Shown: one piece after another, positions 23,413 through 34,044 of the stretch
Layout of the letters: every line of letters starts with the position of its first letter
Position numbering within the stretch: position 1 is the first letter of the stretch
NCBI RefSeq assembly: GCF_029227915.1
Contig: NC_079882.1
Span: 26,231,001-26,295,000, forward strand
From: Hydractinia symbiolongicarpus
Taxonomy: Eukaryota > Cnidaria > Hydrozoa > Anthoathecata > Hydractiniidae
DNA: 64,000 bases
Reading direction: 5' to 3'
Made by a program: the position numbers and the translations under genes
The notes under the pieces: model-generated
What the model was told of the DNA's origin: nothing
Seen by the model: the letters and a program-made list of their open reading frames with translations, nothing else
Database searches by the model: none

Positions 23413-23986
23413 TTAAGGAATAAATTGAAGCGTCACGAAAAATAAAAATAAATTAAAACAAAGTAAATAAACAAGACAAAAAAAATACTTGTGATGGAAA
23501 ATACTCAATATGATAAAGATATGATCAACACCCAGGCCAGAAATTAGCGGGAAAAAACGATTTAACGCTAGATGAAAACCAAGCCTTAGAAGTTTTGAAC
23601 CTCGGTTTGATGTTGAAAAATTTGTTATATTAGATATGATTTTTGACCCAACACAATAGTAACATGACAATCCAGTTGGATATTTATGTTGAACTTTCTT
23701 AAATAGTGTGATAAATATATTTGGTGCTATTAAATTTTCAATCCTATACATGAAAATAAGAACTTGAATGTTTACCTGTCACACAATAAAGTTTCCAGTG
23801 TGCGTATTGTTTATCCCCGGCTCTTTTAACAGTGGGCCAGAAAGGGAACATATTTGTTCTGTCGTAATATAATCCTACTGGTATGTTTAAATGAGTGTGC
23901 AGTTTTTTTAATGTTATATTAGTGCTACCCCATGCCACGTTTGCATAATTTAAATACCATTGTGTAAAGACAAAATATATGCTCAA
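23413..23986 (-). pseudogene. LINE (CR1/L2-like) ORF2 C-terminal relic
   Basis: Minus-strand fragments in two frames. The first has YLNYANVAWGSTNITLKKL, the second YRIENLIAPNIFITLFKK, VQHKYPTGLS and TNFSTSNRGSKLL. These match the region after the reverse-transcriptase domain of CR1/L2-type LINEs ('Y.NYAN.AWG.T...LKKL' and 'H.YPTR.S...F..S.RGP.LW'). Between them, about 23780-23900 reads IPVGLYYDRTNMFPFWPTV and KRAGDKQYAHWKLYCVT, which is not LINE-like, and ends at a GTAAAC donor; it may be a captured or unrelated exon. The element is broken and lacks its RT core here. Confidence 0.55.
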
Positions 23987-24605
23987 AGCGAAACTGGCTT
24001 TATAAAAGATTCACAGCTTTTAGAAACCTCGTTATTAACTAATTTAATATGTTTATCCAAAAGTTAAATTCTCGCCCAGCAGAGCTACGAATAAGGGTAA
24101 TTTTTATAAAATATCCTTCCTGGCGTGTGCGAATTCTCAAGAAGATTCTAAAGAGTCAGCAACTTCGCAAACAGGGTTTCCTAAAATTAAAATCTTAATA
24201 AAAAGATTAAAATCCAGTCCTACCCTTTCTTTCAGCGCCTTAGTGAAAATACCATCTAACGTCCTGCACAGTTCAAAATCCTGTTCAAGTTTAAAAAATT
24301 ATCCAACTTTTAAGATTTCTCTATATATTTCCCTCAAGATATTTTTTGGTTATGACTCTTTTTATAGCTTATTACCTAGCTAAGACACGAATTTATTTTA
24401 TAGTTATAGTAGTAGGCGAATTATTTCCTCAGAATAAGGTGTAGGAATAGGCTTTTAAGTCAACTACGTATTTTGGATAGAACTAATTTCAGATGTCACT
24501 TGACACCAGGTGTTCTATCAACAACCTTATTTAGGAATATTATATTACCTACACAGTGCAATTCTTTACATTTTGTGCTGCATTCTAAAAGCGAATCTAC
24601 AATGA

Positions 24606-26294
24606 TCACCGATACATGTTTAGTACCTCACTGTTAGCGTTTCTTGAACGGCTCAACTGATTATTGAACGCCATTGCTCTAAGCACTTCTTGTTCATCAT
24701 CATTTGAATGTAATTTACAGCAGTAGTTACAGAAACTAAAAAATATGCCGAGGTACGTTAAAATGATTGCCGAAATGGCGAATTTATACGTCGTTTCGTC
24801 GCAATAGTTCTCTGCCGATACGTTGTAGGATGGCTCGTATTGTCGAAATACCCATACATTGCCGCAAATAAACCAAGCCAAGGAAAATATATCGAGTATA
24901 CCATACCAAAGAAGAATGGGCTTATGCAAGAAAGGCGTTTTCGAAAAGCATTTCCCTCTAGTAGGGCTTTAAGACTTGACACACACACGATTGAAGTAAG
25001 GAACCATATAATAGCTATGGCACCGCTAACAATTAAATAAATTGGAATAAGATCTTGAGCAGGACAGTTGTGAACATTTCTAGCACCTATAAAAAAAAAT
25101 TGGTTAGTGAGGAAGCTGAAAAGAAAAAGTGGTTTCTGGGAAACTTCTCATCAACTAGTTTTGGGGAGCATTGTTGGTTCTCTCCAAAACTAGTATATGA
25201 TAATATGGAAAATAATAAATGTAGAAAAATAATATTCTATTAGATTAAACCCTCTATGCATAATAATACATACCTATATATATAACGACAATGGGTACAC
25301 TAAAGCACACGATGATTAGAAACAAACCAAGAACTAAAAAGTGAAAGGATAGATTACATTATATTACAAAGATTACAAAGATTACAAAGGATATATTATA
25401 ATATCATGCACCTCATGCAGCAGCGGCTTACAGAATATTTTTGGATATTCGTGCAGTCGTTAGCCGAGAGTCGAATATCTCAGCAGATATCAGATATCGA
25501 ATATCTGCTCGAGATATTTGATAGTTTATCTCCGGCACTTATATTTTTTTGTATATCTAGTTCCTTTAAAAAATTACATGCAAGTCAATCAGATGGAAAG
25601 TTAAAACTAATTAAGAATAAAAAAGTTATCAAACAAAGAATGTATTATATCGCACTGAATCTTTAATTGTTCTCAATAGAAGTACACAGAGGATAAGCAA
25701 TCAGATGGAGAGCTGAGAATAACTGAAACGCGAACGTTTTAAAACAACAAGAAACAAGAACAACGAAAAAGACAGAAACAAAACAAAACAAAATAAAATA
25801 AAATATGAAGAGGTTAGCCGCTGTTGATAATGATTCCTTTCCAATGATAAAACTGATACTCTACGCGGTAAAGTCAGATATCGAAATTATTAAATCTTGC
25901 TTTGTTTATATTCGACTCCGCTGCGCGTTGTCAAATATTACAAGCTCGACTGAATAATTACGGATATCTGATTTTACCTTGCTGAATATCTGCTTATTAT
26001 AACACTGGAGAAAAAATAACCAACCATCAGATGCAGGCGGCTGGATGAAGTTAAACTTTAAGGTGGTAAGTTATAAGGGGAGTTACGGTAAGGGAGTTAG
26101 GTTTCTACAAAAAGATTTGTATTGCAAATAACATGAAGCCTACCTATTTTTCCTGTATCAGATTCTTCTACGCCACCTTAAAAACAAGAATATTGTTTAA
26201 ACTTTTAAAACAACATAGACATACTTCCTAACGAACATTCACACCAATTAAAAAACAAACAAAGAATACCTTGACTGCTCCGTATTTCTGCACC
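24606..26294 (-). pseudogene. TMEM272-like four-pass membrane protein gene, frameshifted copy
   Basis: Minus-strand exons at 26294-26270, 26176-26144, 25333-25274 and 25086-24606 match the intact paralogue at 36804-37982 in order, length (25 bp and 60 bp exons identical in size) and phase. It encodes NVHNCPAQDLIPIYLIVSG, KALLEGNAFRKRLSC and FSLAWFICGNVWVFRQYEP, then a longer tail. Compared with the paralogue, 5 extra bases lie between the codons for FFFG and SLAWF (near 24890-24915), so the reading frame breaks inside the third membrane span. No exon with a start codon equivalent to the paralogue's was found. Either a decayed copy or a sequence error at this spot. Confidence 0.7.
25334..26143. 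other. Intron of the frameshifted TMEM272-like copy, with GATATTCG-type palindromes
   Basis: AT-rich intron. Around 25450-25520 and 25870-26000 there are several GATATTCG/CGAATATC and CAGATATC motifs in opposite orientations, as in a decayed palindromic element. No coding content. Confidence 0.35.
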
Positions 26295-26932
26295 CTAAAA
26301 AATGTAAATTTTTTGTTGCAGCGTAAAGAAAATGAAGAAAAATGTATGGATAAGTGAGACATTGTAAAAATATATATAAACGTTTTTCTTATAAGAACAA
26401 AGTTTATGAGAACGGAAGGCTTCAAAACCCTAAAAATTAAGAACATGTTAAGAACATTATGAAGGCTTCGACGCGGTTGGACAAAAAAATTAAGGTCAGG
26501 AAAAATGAAGAATATTAAATCACAAATACATTCTTTTTCTAATAATCCTATAATATATAAACATAACTTTTATATCACGTTTTAAACTTTACAATATTTT
26601 TACTCGAATTAGAGTGTTTTCTGTTCGCACATGCATGAGTACATTCTTCTTTAAATGTGCGCCAAGTTAAATCACCCGAATTTTTTGTCATGTAAACAGA
26701 CGTTGATTTTAGCCATCTTTGAAAACTCACCACGGATAAATTTCACTCATGTAAACGCTGCCTAAGTTTTTATTTTCATTGATATATAAAAAAGGTTAAA
26801 AACATTGTAGGAACAGTTCTTGGTTATGATGTATAAAAATTAAGAACATTGGAAGGCTATCCCCTATTTTTGTGTTCTTATAAAAAAAAAACGTGTATAT
26901 TGTCTGTTTGCGCATTTTCGCGAGGCTGTGTT
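26295..26932. other. Intergenic, nothing recognised
   Basis: AT-rich DNA upstream of the broken TMEM272-like copy. A start-codon exon for that copy was looked for here and not seen. Confidence 0.35.
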
Positions 26933-27335
26933 TACCGTAATGCTTCGAATAAACGCCCCCTTCTTTTAAACGCCCCTCGAATAGACGGCTCTCCTTTTCA
27001 GTCCTTTCTTAAATAAACGCCCCCTAATAGACGCTCCCTCTAATAGACGCTCTTCCCTCAAAAGGGGAGTTTATTCGAGGCGATAGAAAAAGTATACTTA
27101 CTTACTTAATTTTTTCCTAAATCTTAGATTTAAGGTTGAAAATTTAGTTTTTCGCTTGTTCATTGTCTAAAACATGTGAAGATGTATATTATAGGTATCC
27201 TTAATAACTGCAAAAGAGACGAAGTGTAAAAATTTAATAAACGCCTCCCTCTTTTAAACGCCTCCTGCGAATAGACCCCCAAAATGTCAAAAAATTTAAT
27301 AAACGCCCCGGGCGTTTATTCGAAGCATTACGGTA
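26933..27335. mobile_element. MITE flanked by TA, TIR CCGTAATGCTTCGAATAAACGCC
   Basis: The left end reads TACCGTAATGCTTCGAATAA and continues ACGCC; the right end (27311-27335) is its exact reverse complement ending ATTACGGTA. The flanking TA at both ends fits the TA target duplication of Tc1/mariner-type elements. The inside is built from diverged 'AATAAACGCC' and 'AATAGACG' motifs. There is no transposase, so it is non-autonomous. Confidence 0.75.
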
Positions 27336-28385
27336 TTATCTGTTTGTTTGAGCGTAGTGGACAAGTCGTTTATTTCAGAGCTTTTTAATTAGCTTGTATT
27401 ATCAAATTATCGAGAAAACATGCTTTCAGAAAGGAACATCAGATGACTCATTTATTTATGAAAGCTTCCATAACTAGTAAAGTTTGGTAAATATAAAATA
27501 CTTACATTAAACGCCATGTTTTTTAACAATTAATGATGGATGTAGCGCAGATTTCTTGAATAAAATGTAGGCGTTTTCGACAAGCCCTAATTTTTTTTAT
27601 TTACAAATTTACCACTCACCTTGATTACGTACAAAAATTTTTTCTAAAAATTACATGTCGATTTATATAAAAATTGACTATCAGTAGAGCATTTCATGCT
27701 AGAATAGTTCTAAAGGGAGTGAAGTAATGGTTTTATTTAGAGCAGGTTTATTTCAATTATTGAGTACGCTCTCCTTCAAGGTTAACTTAAAATCATTACT
27801 GTCACTGCGTAACACGAAAAAATTACAAAATGATGGAGGAAATATATGCCGTAACAACATTAATTCATGTTGTTACGGCATATATTTCAGGTAAATTAGG
27901 TAATTACCTTTTGTAAAACCAAAGTAATGCTAATTTATACAGAAGCTTGTAAACCATTCACGGAAATTTTTGCACCACAAGCTATAATATTTACTAAATT
28001 GATATATTTCGAAATAAGCACGTTAAATTTATAGTCTTTTTGCTAATCTTCCTAATTGTTGTTTCTGTTGTCTGCACAAAAGAATAGTCATTCCTTTTTT
28101 ATTTTGCACACTGGAACTTTACTGCATTTTAAACGAAAGAAAATTCCTTGAATCCAACTCTTTAACTTTATCAAAAAACATATTTTTTCATCTTTTCCCA
28201 GCATACGATGTCTTTTCCCTTTGAAGTTTACCGTGTTGTGATAAAAAATGTTATACTACGAACATCAAAATTATTTTGCTCAAATAAATGCAACAGTGGT
28301 AAAAAAATAATGTTTTAAATAATGAGAAAAGACCGGCAAAAGATAAAGGTAAGCAATTAAATAGTAAATATTCACAAAGTAGCTC
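27336..28385. other. Intergenic with one strong hairpin
   Basis: AT-rich DNA without coding content. The one notable feature is the perfect 22-bp inverted repeat at 27839-27888. Confidence 0.4.
27839..27888. repeat. Perfect hairpin, 22-bp arms, 6-base loop
   Basis: GAAATATATGCCGTAACAAC plus AT (27839-27860) is followed by TAATTC and then its exact reverse complement (27867-27888). It contains GCCGTAAC, which recalls the CCGTAAT ends of the nearby MITEs, so it may be a MITE remnant folded back; a small-RNA precursor is the other option. Confidence 0.7.
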
Positions 28386-29480
28386 TGTCACGATAGCCCA
28401 GTTGGTTAGCGCGTTGCACTTGATGCAATTTTCTGTGCAGTGCTGGTTCGTAACTCCCTAGGGGGGCGTTTTTCTAAAATAAAACTTTGCGTATTAAACC
28501 TTGTTGATGACGTTACAATTGACCATTTGGAAGAAACCAATACTATCCTCGCAAGTGAGATAGTAATAAAAACCTAAAATATATATAAATATAGTTAAAA
28601 TATTAAATATACATATTATAAAATATTAACAAGAAGCCCTGGGGGCTCTAAGAGTTTCCGCTCGCTACCAAAATATTTGATGACAACCTGCTAATTCGTT
28701 GTGCATGCCAAACATTAGAAGAGGTTTGGTGCATGAAGCTTTGAAGATAAAGCACACAAGTGACTTTATATCTTACAACAAACGCAAACAAAACGAAACG
28801 TGTCATAATAAACTCACATTTTAAAAGAAATTGCTAACAAAAAATATAGCCTATCATTCATGGTTGAAAGTCTTGCGATTGAAACGTTTATGGTCCTAAA
28901 CGCCATTTAGTTGATAAAAAATGAAAATTTTGATGTAACCATCATTTTCAGCATACTTTTTTGTTAATTGTGGCAATTATTGTCGAAAATAAAGTAGTTT
29001 TAATTTTTAGACAAATTTTGGCCTGAAATAACATTTAGTTGACAAAAATTCACACTTTTGTATCATCATCATTTTCAACATACTTTATTTGTTAACTGTG
29101 CCAAATTTTGTAGAAAACAAATACCAATTTTGGCCTGAAACGTCATTTAGATGACTTCCCAGTACTTAGGGAGCTTGGGTACGAAGTTTAAATCTGTGAC
29201 GTTGCAATTGACCATTTGGGACAGGGTTAGTTAGTTAGCCAGGAGACCCAGCGTAATTTTTCCTACCACCGGGAAATCGGAGTAGGTAAGGTGGGAAAAG
29301 TTAGTTTGAGAGAAACTCATTTTATCAACTCGAAGAAGAAAGCTTAGTTAAATAGGCTATTAGTTAGTCAGTTGTTCCAATACTATCCTCCTTTCAGAGG
29401 AACATAAAATTCCAGGGTTGATTTTAACGGCGGTTTTAAAGAATTTCCTACGCCTTTGGGCGCGGAAATTCAATAAATAA
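28386..29480 (+). repeat. SINE-like dispersed repeat with tRNA-type head, copy B
   Basis: At 28394-28405 TAGCCCAGTTGG fits the pol III A box, and at 28444-28454 GGTTCGTAACT is one base off the B box, 50 bp downstream, as in a tRNA-derived SINE head. The body follows: GACGTTACAATTGACCATTT (about 28509) and CCAATACTATCCTC. A longer related segment at 28820-29475 repeats these parts and carries a roughly 120-bp unit twice (CATCATTTTC-GCATACTT ... TTTTGGCCTGAAA, about 28915-29035 and 29040-29150). The longer segment is the reverse-orientation match of 18640-19025. Confidence 0.6.
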
Positions 29481-29589
29481 AAAGATGTTTAGATTTCAAA
29501 ATATTTGAGTTTCTTGCTTAAGTCCGTTTCGGCCAATCGGATTTCTCTAAGTAACAAATTATAAAGCTTTACTTCCATGGCGAAAAAGG

Positions 29590-31440
29590 CTGATTTCGCA
29601 AACTTCATCCTGACCTTAGGCACAGCAAGTAGAATATCTTTGTTTCTTGTTGTTTTTCCATGATGGTTTGCTTTACAAACACGTTTCCTTCAATGCATTT
29701 TCTTATAAGCTTGATTGCATTCCTATATAAGTCATTTTGTATAGAAACTGTTTTTATCGCCATGGTCTTATCCGCTTGTCTTTCGAAATTTTTCAGTTTC
29801 TCTTTCTGAGTCGATGTCAAGTTCAATTGGACAATACAGTTATATCTTAATGCTTAAAAATTATTATTGCAACAGCAGCTTCTGGTGTTGGAAGTACGAT
29901 GCAATTCCTTCGAAATCTTCGTTTAACAATTTCTGCACTTTTTCTGTCGCTTTTGCGGAAACACTGCAGTATCGTCAGCAAATTCAATAACGTTGCAAAT
30001 GATCAGGTAGTCTGTAAAGTCATTAAAATGAATTTATAATGAATAAAATTGGTCCCAGTATTGATCCTTTCGGAACGCTGCATAACAGTGGCAACTGGTC
30101 TGACATGTCATTTTGAAATTTTACTACTTGATGACGTTCAAACAGGTAGTTAGCAAACCATTTTATAGCAAGTCCTTTTATTCCATGATTTTCTAATTTC
30201 CATAATAATATGTCATGACCCGTATCAAATGCCTTGGATAAATTAATAAAAATAGCACGTGATATTAGTCTTTTGCCGCCCGCTTTTCTGGTCTGGTCGC
30301 TAGCTCCGTTGAACGCTTTCTTCTGTAATCAAACTGTTTGTCGGTAAGAAGGTTATTTTCTTTCAGGTAGTTCATAAGTTGGTGTTGAACAGCCTTTTCT
30401 AGTATTTTAGAAACAACCGGCAGTATAGATATAGGTCTATAATTACTTGCATTAACAACGTTGCCACTTTTGTGCACTGGAGTTATTTGGGCAGTTTTCC
30501 AATTTTTGGGAACAGTTGCTGTTTTGATGATGTATGTTAAAGGTTTTGCTATTACCTCCCTACAACCCTTTAAAATCACATTCGGAAAATAATCTGTGCC
30601 TGTAGCTTTTTTACGTTCAGGTTTTTCAACTCTTTCTCTACAAATAAATTTAAACCATACCGAAAGGCAAAAACAGTTTTTGTTTTAATATTACTTGGAT
30701 TCGCGGAATACTCCATACAAATTCTTTCAACGCAAACGCGATTTTCTTTAGTTTGCTTGGTCATGTGGCAAAAAACTTGCAAAAAGCGTTCTCCTGTTAT
30801 AAAAAGGCATAGATGCGTTAGGTATACAGGTATTCTTTCCTGTGAATACTCTTTTCATGGTTTTTCAAAATTTCGGTGGGTTGTTCTTGTTTTTTTCTGT
30901 TAAAAGATTTTGGTGGTAATCATTTCTTGCTTTCCGTATTTGGTATGCGCAAGTGTTTCTTAGCTGTTTGTAAAAATCCCAATCAGCAGAACTTTTCGAT
31001 TTCTGAAAATTACACAGAAGTTGATCACGCACATTCATATTCTTCTTAATATCAGCTGACAACCAGGGGCATAAAGAACCTTTGATTCGCTTTGTTATAA
31101 TGGTTGCGTGTTTGGTAAATAACGTTGTCAAAATCATTCTCAAATATTTCCAAGCCTTGTTTACATCTTTCGTTTGATACAAAGGTTCGAAATCGCATAA
31201 CGAAAGATGTGCTTTTAGTGCATTTGGATCATACAGTCTATAATTTCTGCATATTATGGTTCTAGGGCTGAAACGATTGTGATTTAGTTTTCGTATACAA
31301 CCAATAAGATCATGATCACTCATGCTTAAAGCAGCTGTTATAGTTTTTGAAATGTTTTTATTATTACTAGATAACACTACATCTATCAAAGTACTTGAGT
31401 TATTCGTAACCCTTGTAATAACATTTTTTCTTTGTTGACT
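29590..31440 (-). pseudogene. Broken LINE (CR1/L2-like non-LTR retrotransposon) ORF2
   Basis: Read on the minus strand from 31389: end of the endonuclease (MIDVVLSSNN, SMSDHDLIGCIRK) and linker with CPWLSADIKKNMNVRDQLL; then reverse transcriptase (VPKNWKTAQITPVHKSGN, ASNYRPISILPVVSKILEK); then, in shifted frames, AFDTGHDILLWKL, PLLCSVPKGSILGPILF and KFADDTAVF; finally the tail NLTSTQKEKLKNFERQADKT at 29826. The catalytic F-A-D-D motif can still be read near 29960-29990, but at least three frame changes separate the pieces, so no active protein is made. Confidence 0.85.
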
Positions 31441-31760
31441 GTTTTAACGAGAAAATTAACGTTTATATCCCCAAGGAGAATTATCTATTATTTCCACGTT
31501 ATTTAATCATTGTAAAGAGAACTTCGTACGGAGAAAAAACCTTGTTGGGAAAGGCCTCCTTTCCAAGTTATTTACATTCAAAAATAATTGCTAGCCTCGT
31601 GTCCATGTTATTTGGTCACTGACGGAGAACAGTATAACCAAAAGATTTCCTAGAACAGAATCTAAAGTTTCTTTATAGGCCAATAAATAAAAGTACTTAA
31701 TAAGGGGAACAATACAACCGCCGTAGTTTTAACACTTGTATCCTCGAAACGTCCTTTTAG
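31441..31760. other. Intergenic, nothing recognised
   Basis: AT-rich DNA between the LINE relic and a MITE. The LINE's 5' part may extend into it in degraded form. Confidence 0.35.
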
Positions 31761-32303
31761 TACCGTAATTATTCTAATTTAACGCTGCTTTTAATTAACG
31801 CAGATGGACAAAAATAACCAAACGTTTGTAATTTATTGCTTCTAATTATTAACGCGGGTCGAAAATTTGGCGTGTTTTATTTTCCTCTAATTTAGCACGG
31901 ATCGTATTTTTTTTAAAAAAACAAGCAGTGGTTTAGATTAAATAAACATATATATTTTCGTCAGTTAAATGAGCGAGAAAGCATCAAATGATAACAAGGA
32001 ATTTTCGAAACCAAGCTTTTTACATTCAGTGCGTACATGCTTTAGCCAGATCTCTTCTACCCAGATCTTCATCAATTCATCATCCATCTAGGCTTTACTC
32101 TGCGTTTTGACAACAAATCCAGCAGGGATTTCTAAATCACGGATAGTTTTTTCAGTTTTACCTATGGATTAGTTTATTTGCCTCTAATTATTAACGCAGG
32201 TTGACCGTGCTCAAAAGTTTGTAATTTATCGCTTCTAATTATTTTCGAGGGGCGGTTAAAATAATTATTTTTACCGGCGCGTTAAATTAGAATAATTACG
32301 GTA
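31761..32303. mobile_element. MITE flanked by TA, TIR CCGTAATTATTCTAATTTAACGC
   Basis: The left end TACCGTAATTATTCTAATTT (then AACGC) is the reverse complement of the right end at 32276-32303. The TA on both sides and the CCGTAAT start are shared with the MITE at 26933-27335, though the rest differs, so these look like two families mobilised by related transposases. The interior has diverged copies of 'TTCTAATTATTAACGC'. No ORF inside. Confidence 0.72.
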
Positions 32304-33396
32304 AATCAGATTTAAAACAGGGTTAGTGTTGCCATATATTCCTTTTAAACGACATACAACACTGGTATTAAGTATCATCATCTAAGCATTTTTTTTTTAC
32401 GTTTTACGTATTTAATACGAGTGTAATCGGCGAGTTACAAATTCGGTAAGTTGGGGAGTCACAGAGCTAACAATGTAACAAAAAATAGCTACATTACAAG
32501 ACGATTTTAGGAATAGATACAATCAACAGAAGTGCAACGTAGAAATATTGTTTTGGAAAATTGCAGCTAGTGTTAACAACCTGTAAATGTAAAAAGAAAA
32601 GCAGCATATAAAAGTATGAAAGCTTTCCAGTTAGACTTCCAGTGTAAGATAGCAATTCATAATAAACGTCTACAGAAAGTATAAAGTAATTACCCATTCA
32701 CATATATATATATATATATATATCTTCCTAACAACATTTTTACAGGTAATTTAGGTAATTTTCTGAAGAAAAAAAAAATTAGAAAGAACCCGACGATGCA
32801 TACAGTTATTTTCTAATTTATCAATGCTAGATATTTAGATCTATTTTTAGTTTTTTTTCAGTTATTTTACTTATAAAAGGTCAGAAAAGAAGTTTGCTTT
32901 ATTTATATCCCAGACCATTCGAATCACAAGTTTAGAATTTATCGAATTCCAGTTTCGAATGTTTCGTCTATTTAGTGATTAAGATAGTTGGTAAAAGACT
33001 GTGCACGTAGAAAACGGAAGAATTGATAGATAAGAATAGAATATAAAAGAATAGTTTTTTAAATAGAAAACTGAAAAGTATAGATGGAACAATGGCTTCA
33101 AACATGGAATCTTCATACACGTCAGTCTGGTAGATATAATTATTCTATTATTGCATGATATGAAAGAATTGATTGAAAGTGAAATCAATCCTGGCGACAA
33201 GTATCCGTCTTTTTTTTATAAGATTTCTTAAATTATCTCAGAAGCGAGGATGAGGTGTTCTTAATATTTTCTTCACTTCGACCTGCGTAAACATTGAATT
33301 CTCATTAGAAAAGATTCAAAAAAAAGAAACTTTGGACATACGAGCCTCGTGATTTTCTAAACATTTTGGTTTTTTGGAGTTTCGTTTTCTTAAACT
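32304..33396. other. Intergenic, nothing firm
   Basis: AT-rich DNA with a TA dinucleotide run at about 32702-32723. A 5' exon for the gene at 33.4 kb could be here but was not identified. Confidence 0.4.
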
Positions 33397-33445
33397 TTGT
33401 TCTTATATAAAAAAACGTGTAAAGTAAATTTATTTTTATCAAGCA

Positions 33446-34044
33446 GGACCGAAGAAGAATGTTCGTTACACGCTGAAGAAGAAGGAGAAAGATACTGCGT
33501 TGAAAAGTGTGTCATCTGTTTGAAAGGATTTAACTCATCTATGCCTGAAGTGAATGTCTTATCGAAAGGACTCGAAAATTTGCTTAAACTTAGTAAAAAA
33601 CGAGAAATGCCTTCATTATACAAATACCTCCTTGAAATGCGAAAAAGTAGTGGAAGGGTTTCGGTGCATCATGAATGTCGGAGAAAATTCACTGATACCA
33701 GGAAAAAAAACTCAAACAATTTGCCTGCTAAGAAGTTGCGATCATCTTTAGATCCACCTAAGTTCGATTGGAAACAAAGTTGCTTTCTCTGTTCTCAAAA
33801 GATAAATAAAGTTCTAGCCAACAGAGAACCATTTTTCGAAGTTCGGACAGTGCAAATTCGTGAAAGTTTGATCGTAAGAGCAAATGAAAGAAACGATGAC
33901 TGGGGTAATCAAGTCATGGGTAGATTGTTAACATGTAACGACCTTATTGCTGAAGAAGCTGTTTACCACCAAAGCTGTATGAACAGATTCAGGCTTGAAA
34001 AGATAAACCCTGGGAAGAAAGGCAGACCGTCAATACACCAATGA
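33446..34044 (+). CDS. Unidentified protein, two C-x2-C / H-x2-C-x3-F modules (ORF 1)
   Basis: The open frame runs from a TTG at 33397 to a TGA at 34042-34044; it has no ATG before the first Cys pair, so an upstream exon (a CAG acceptor lies near 33445-33448) or 5' loss is likely. Numbering from 33397, it has two similar modules: C38-x2-C41 with H91, C94 and F98, and C129-x2-C132 with H191, C194 and F198. The paired CxxC ... HxxCxxxF layout suggests two zinc-binding units. The C-terminus is basic (NPGKKGRPSIHQ). The stop overlaps the ATG of the next ORF (ATGA). I believe similar uncharacterised proteins are multi-copy in cnidarians, but cannot name the family. Confidence 0.6.

Noticed and set aside
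28386-28460. Functional tRNA gene
   Set aside because: A and B boxes are present, but no clear acceptor-stem pairing or anticodon arm can be drawn; better explained as a SINE head.
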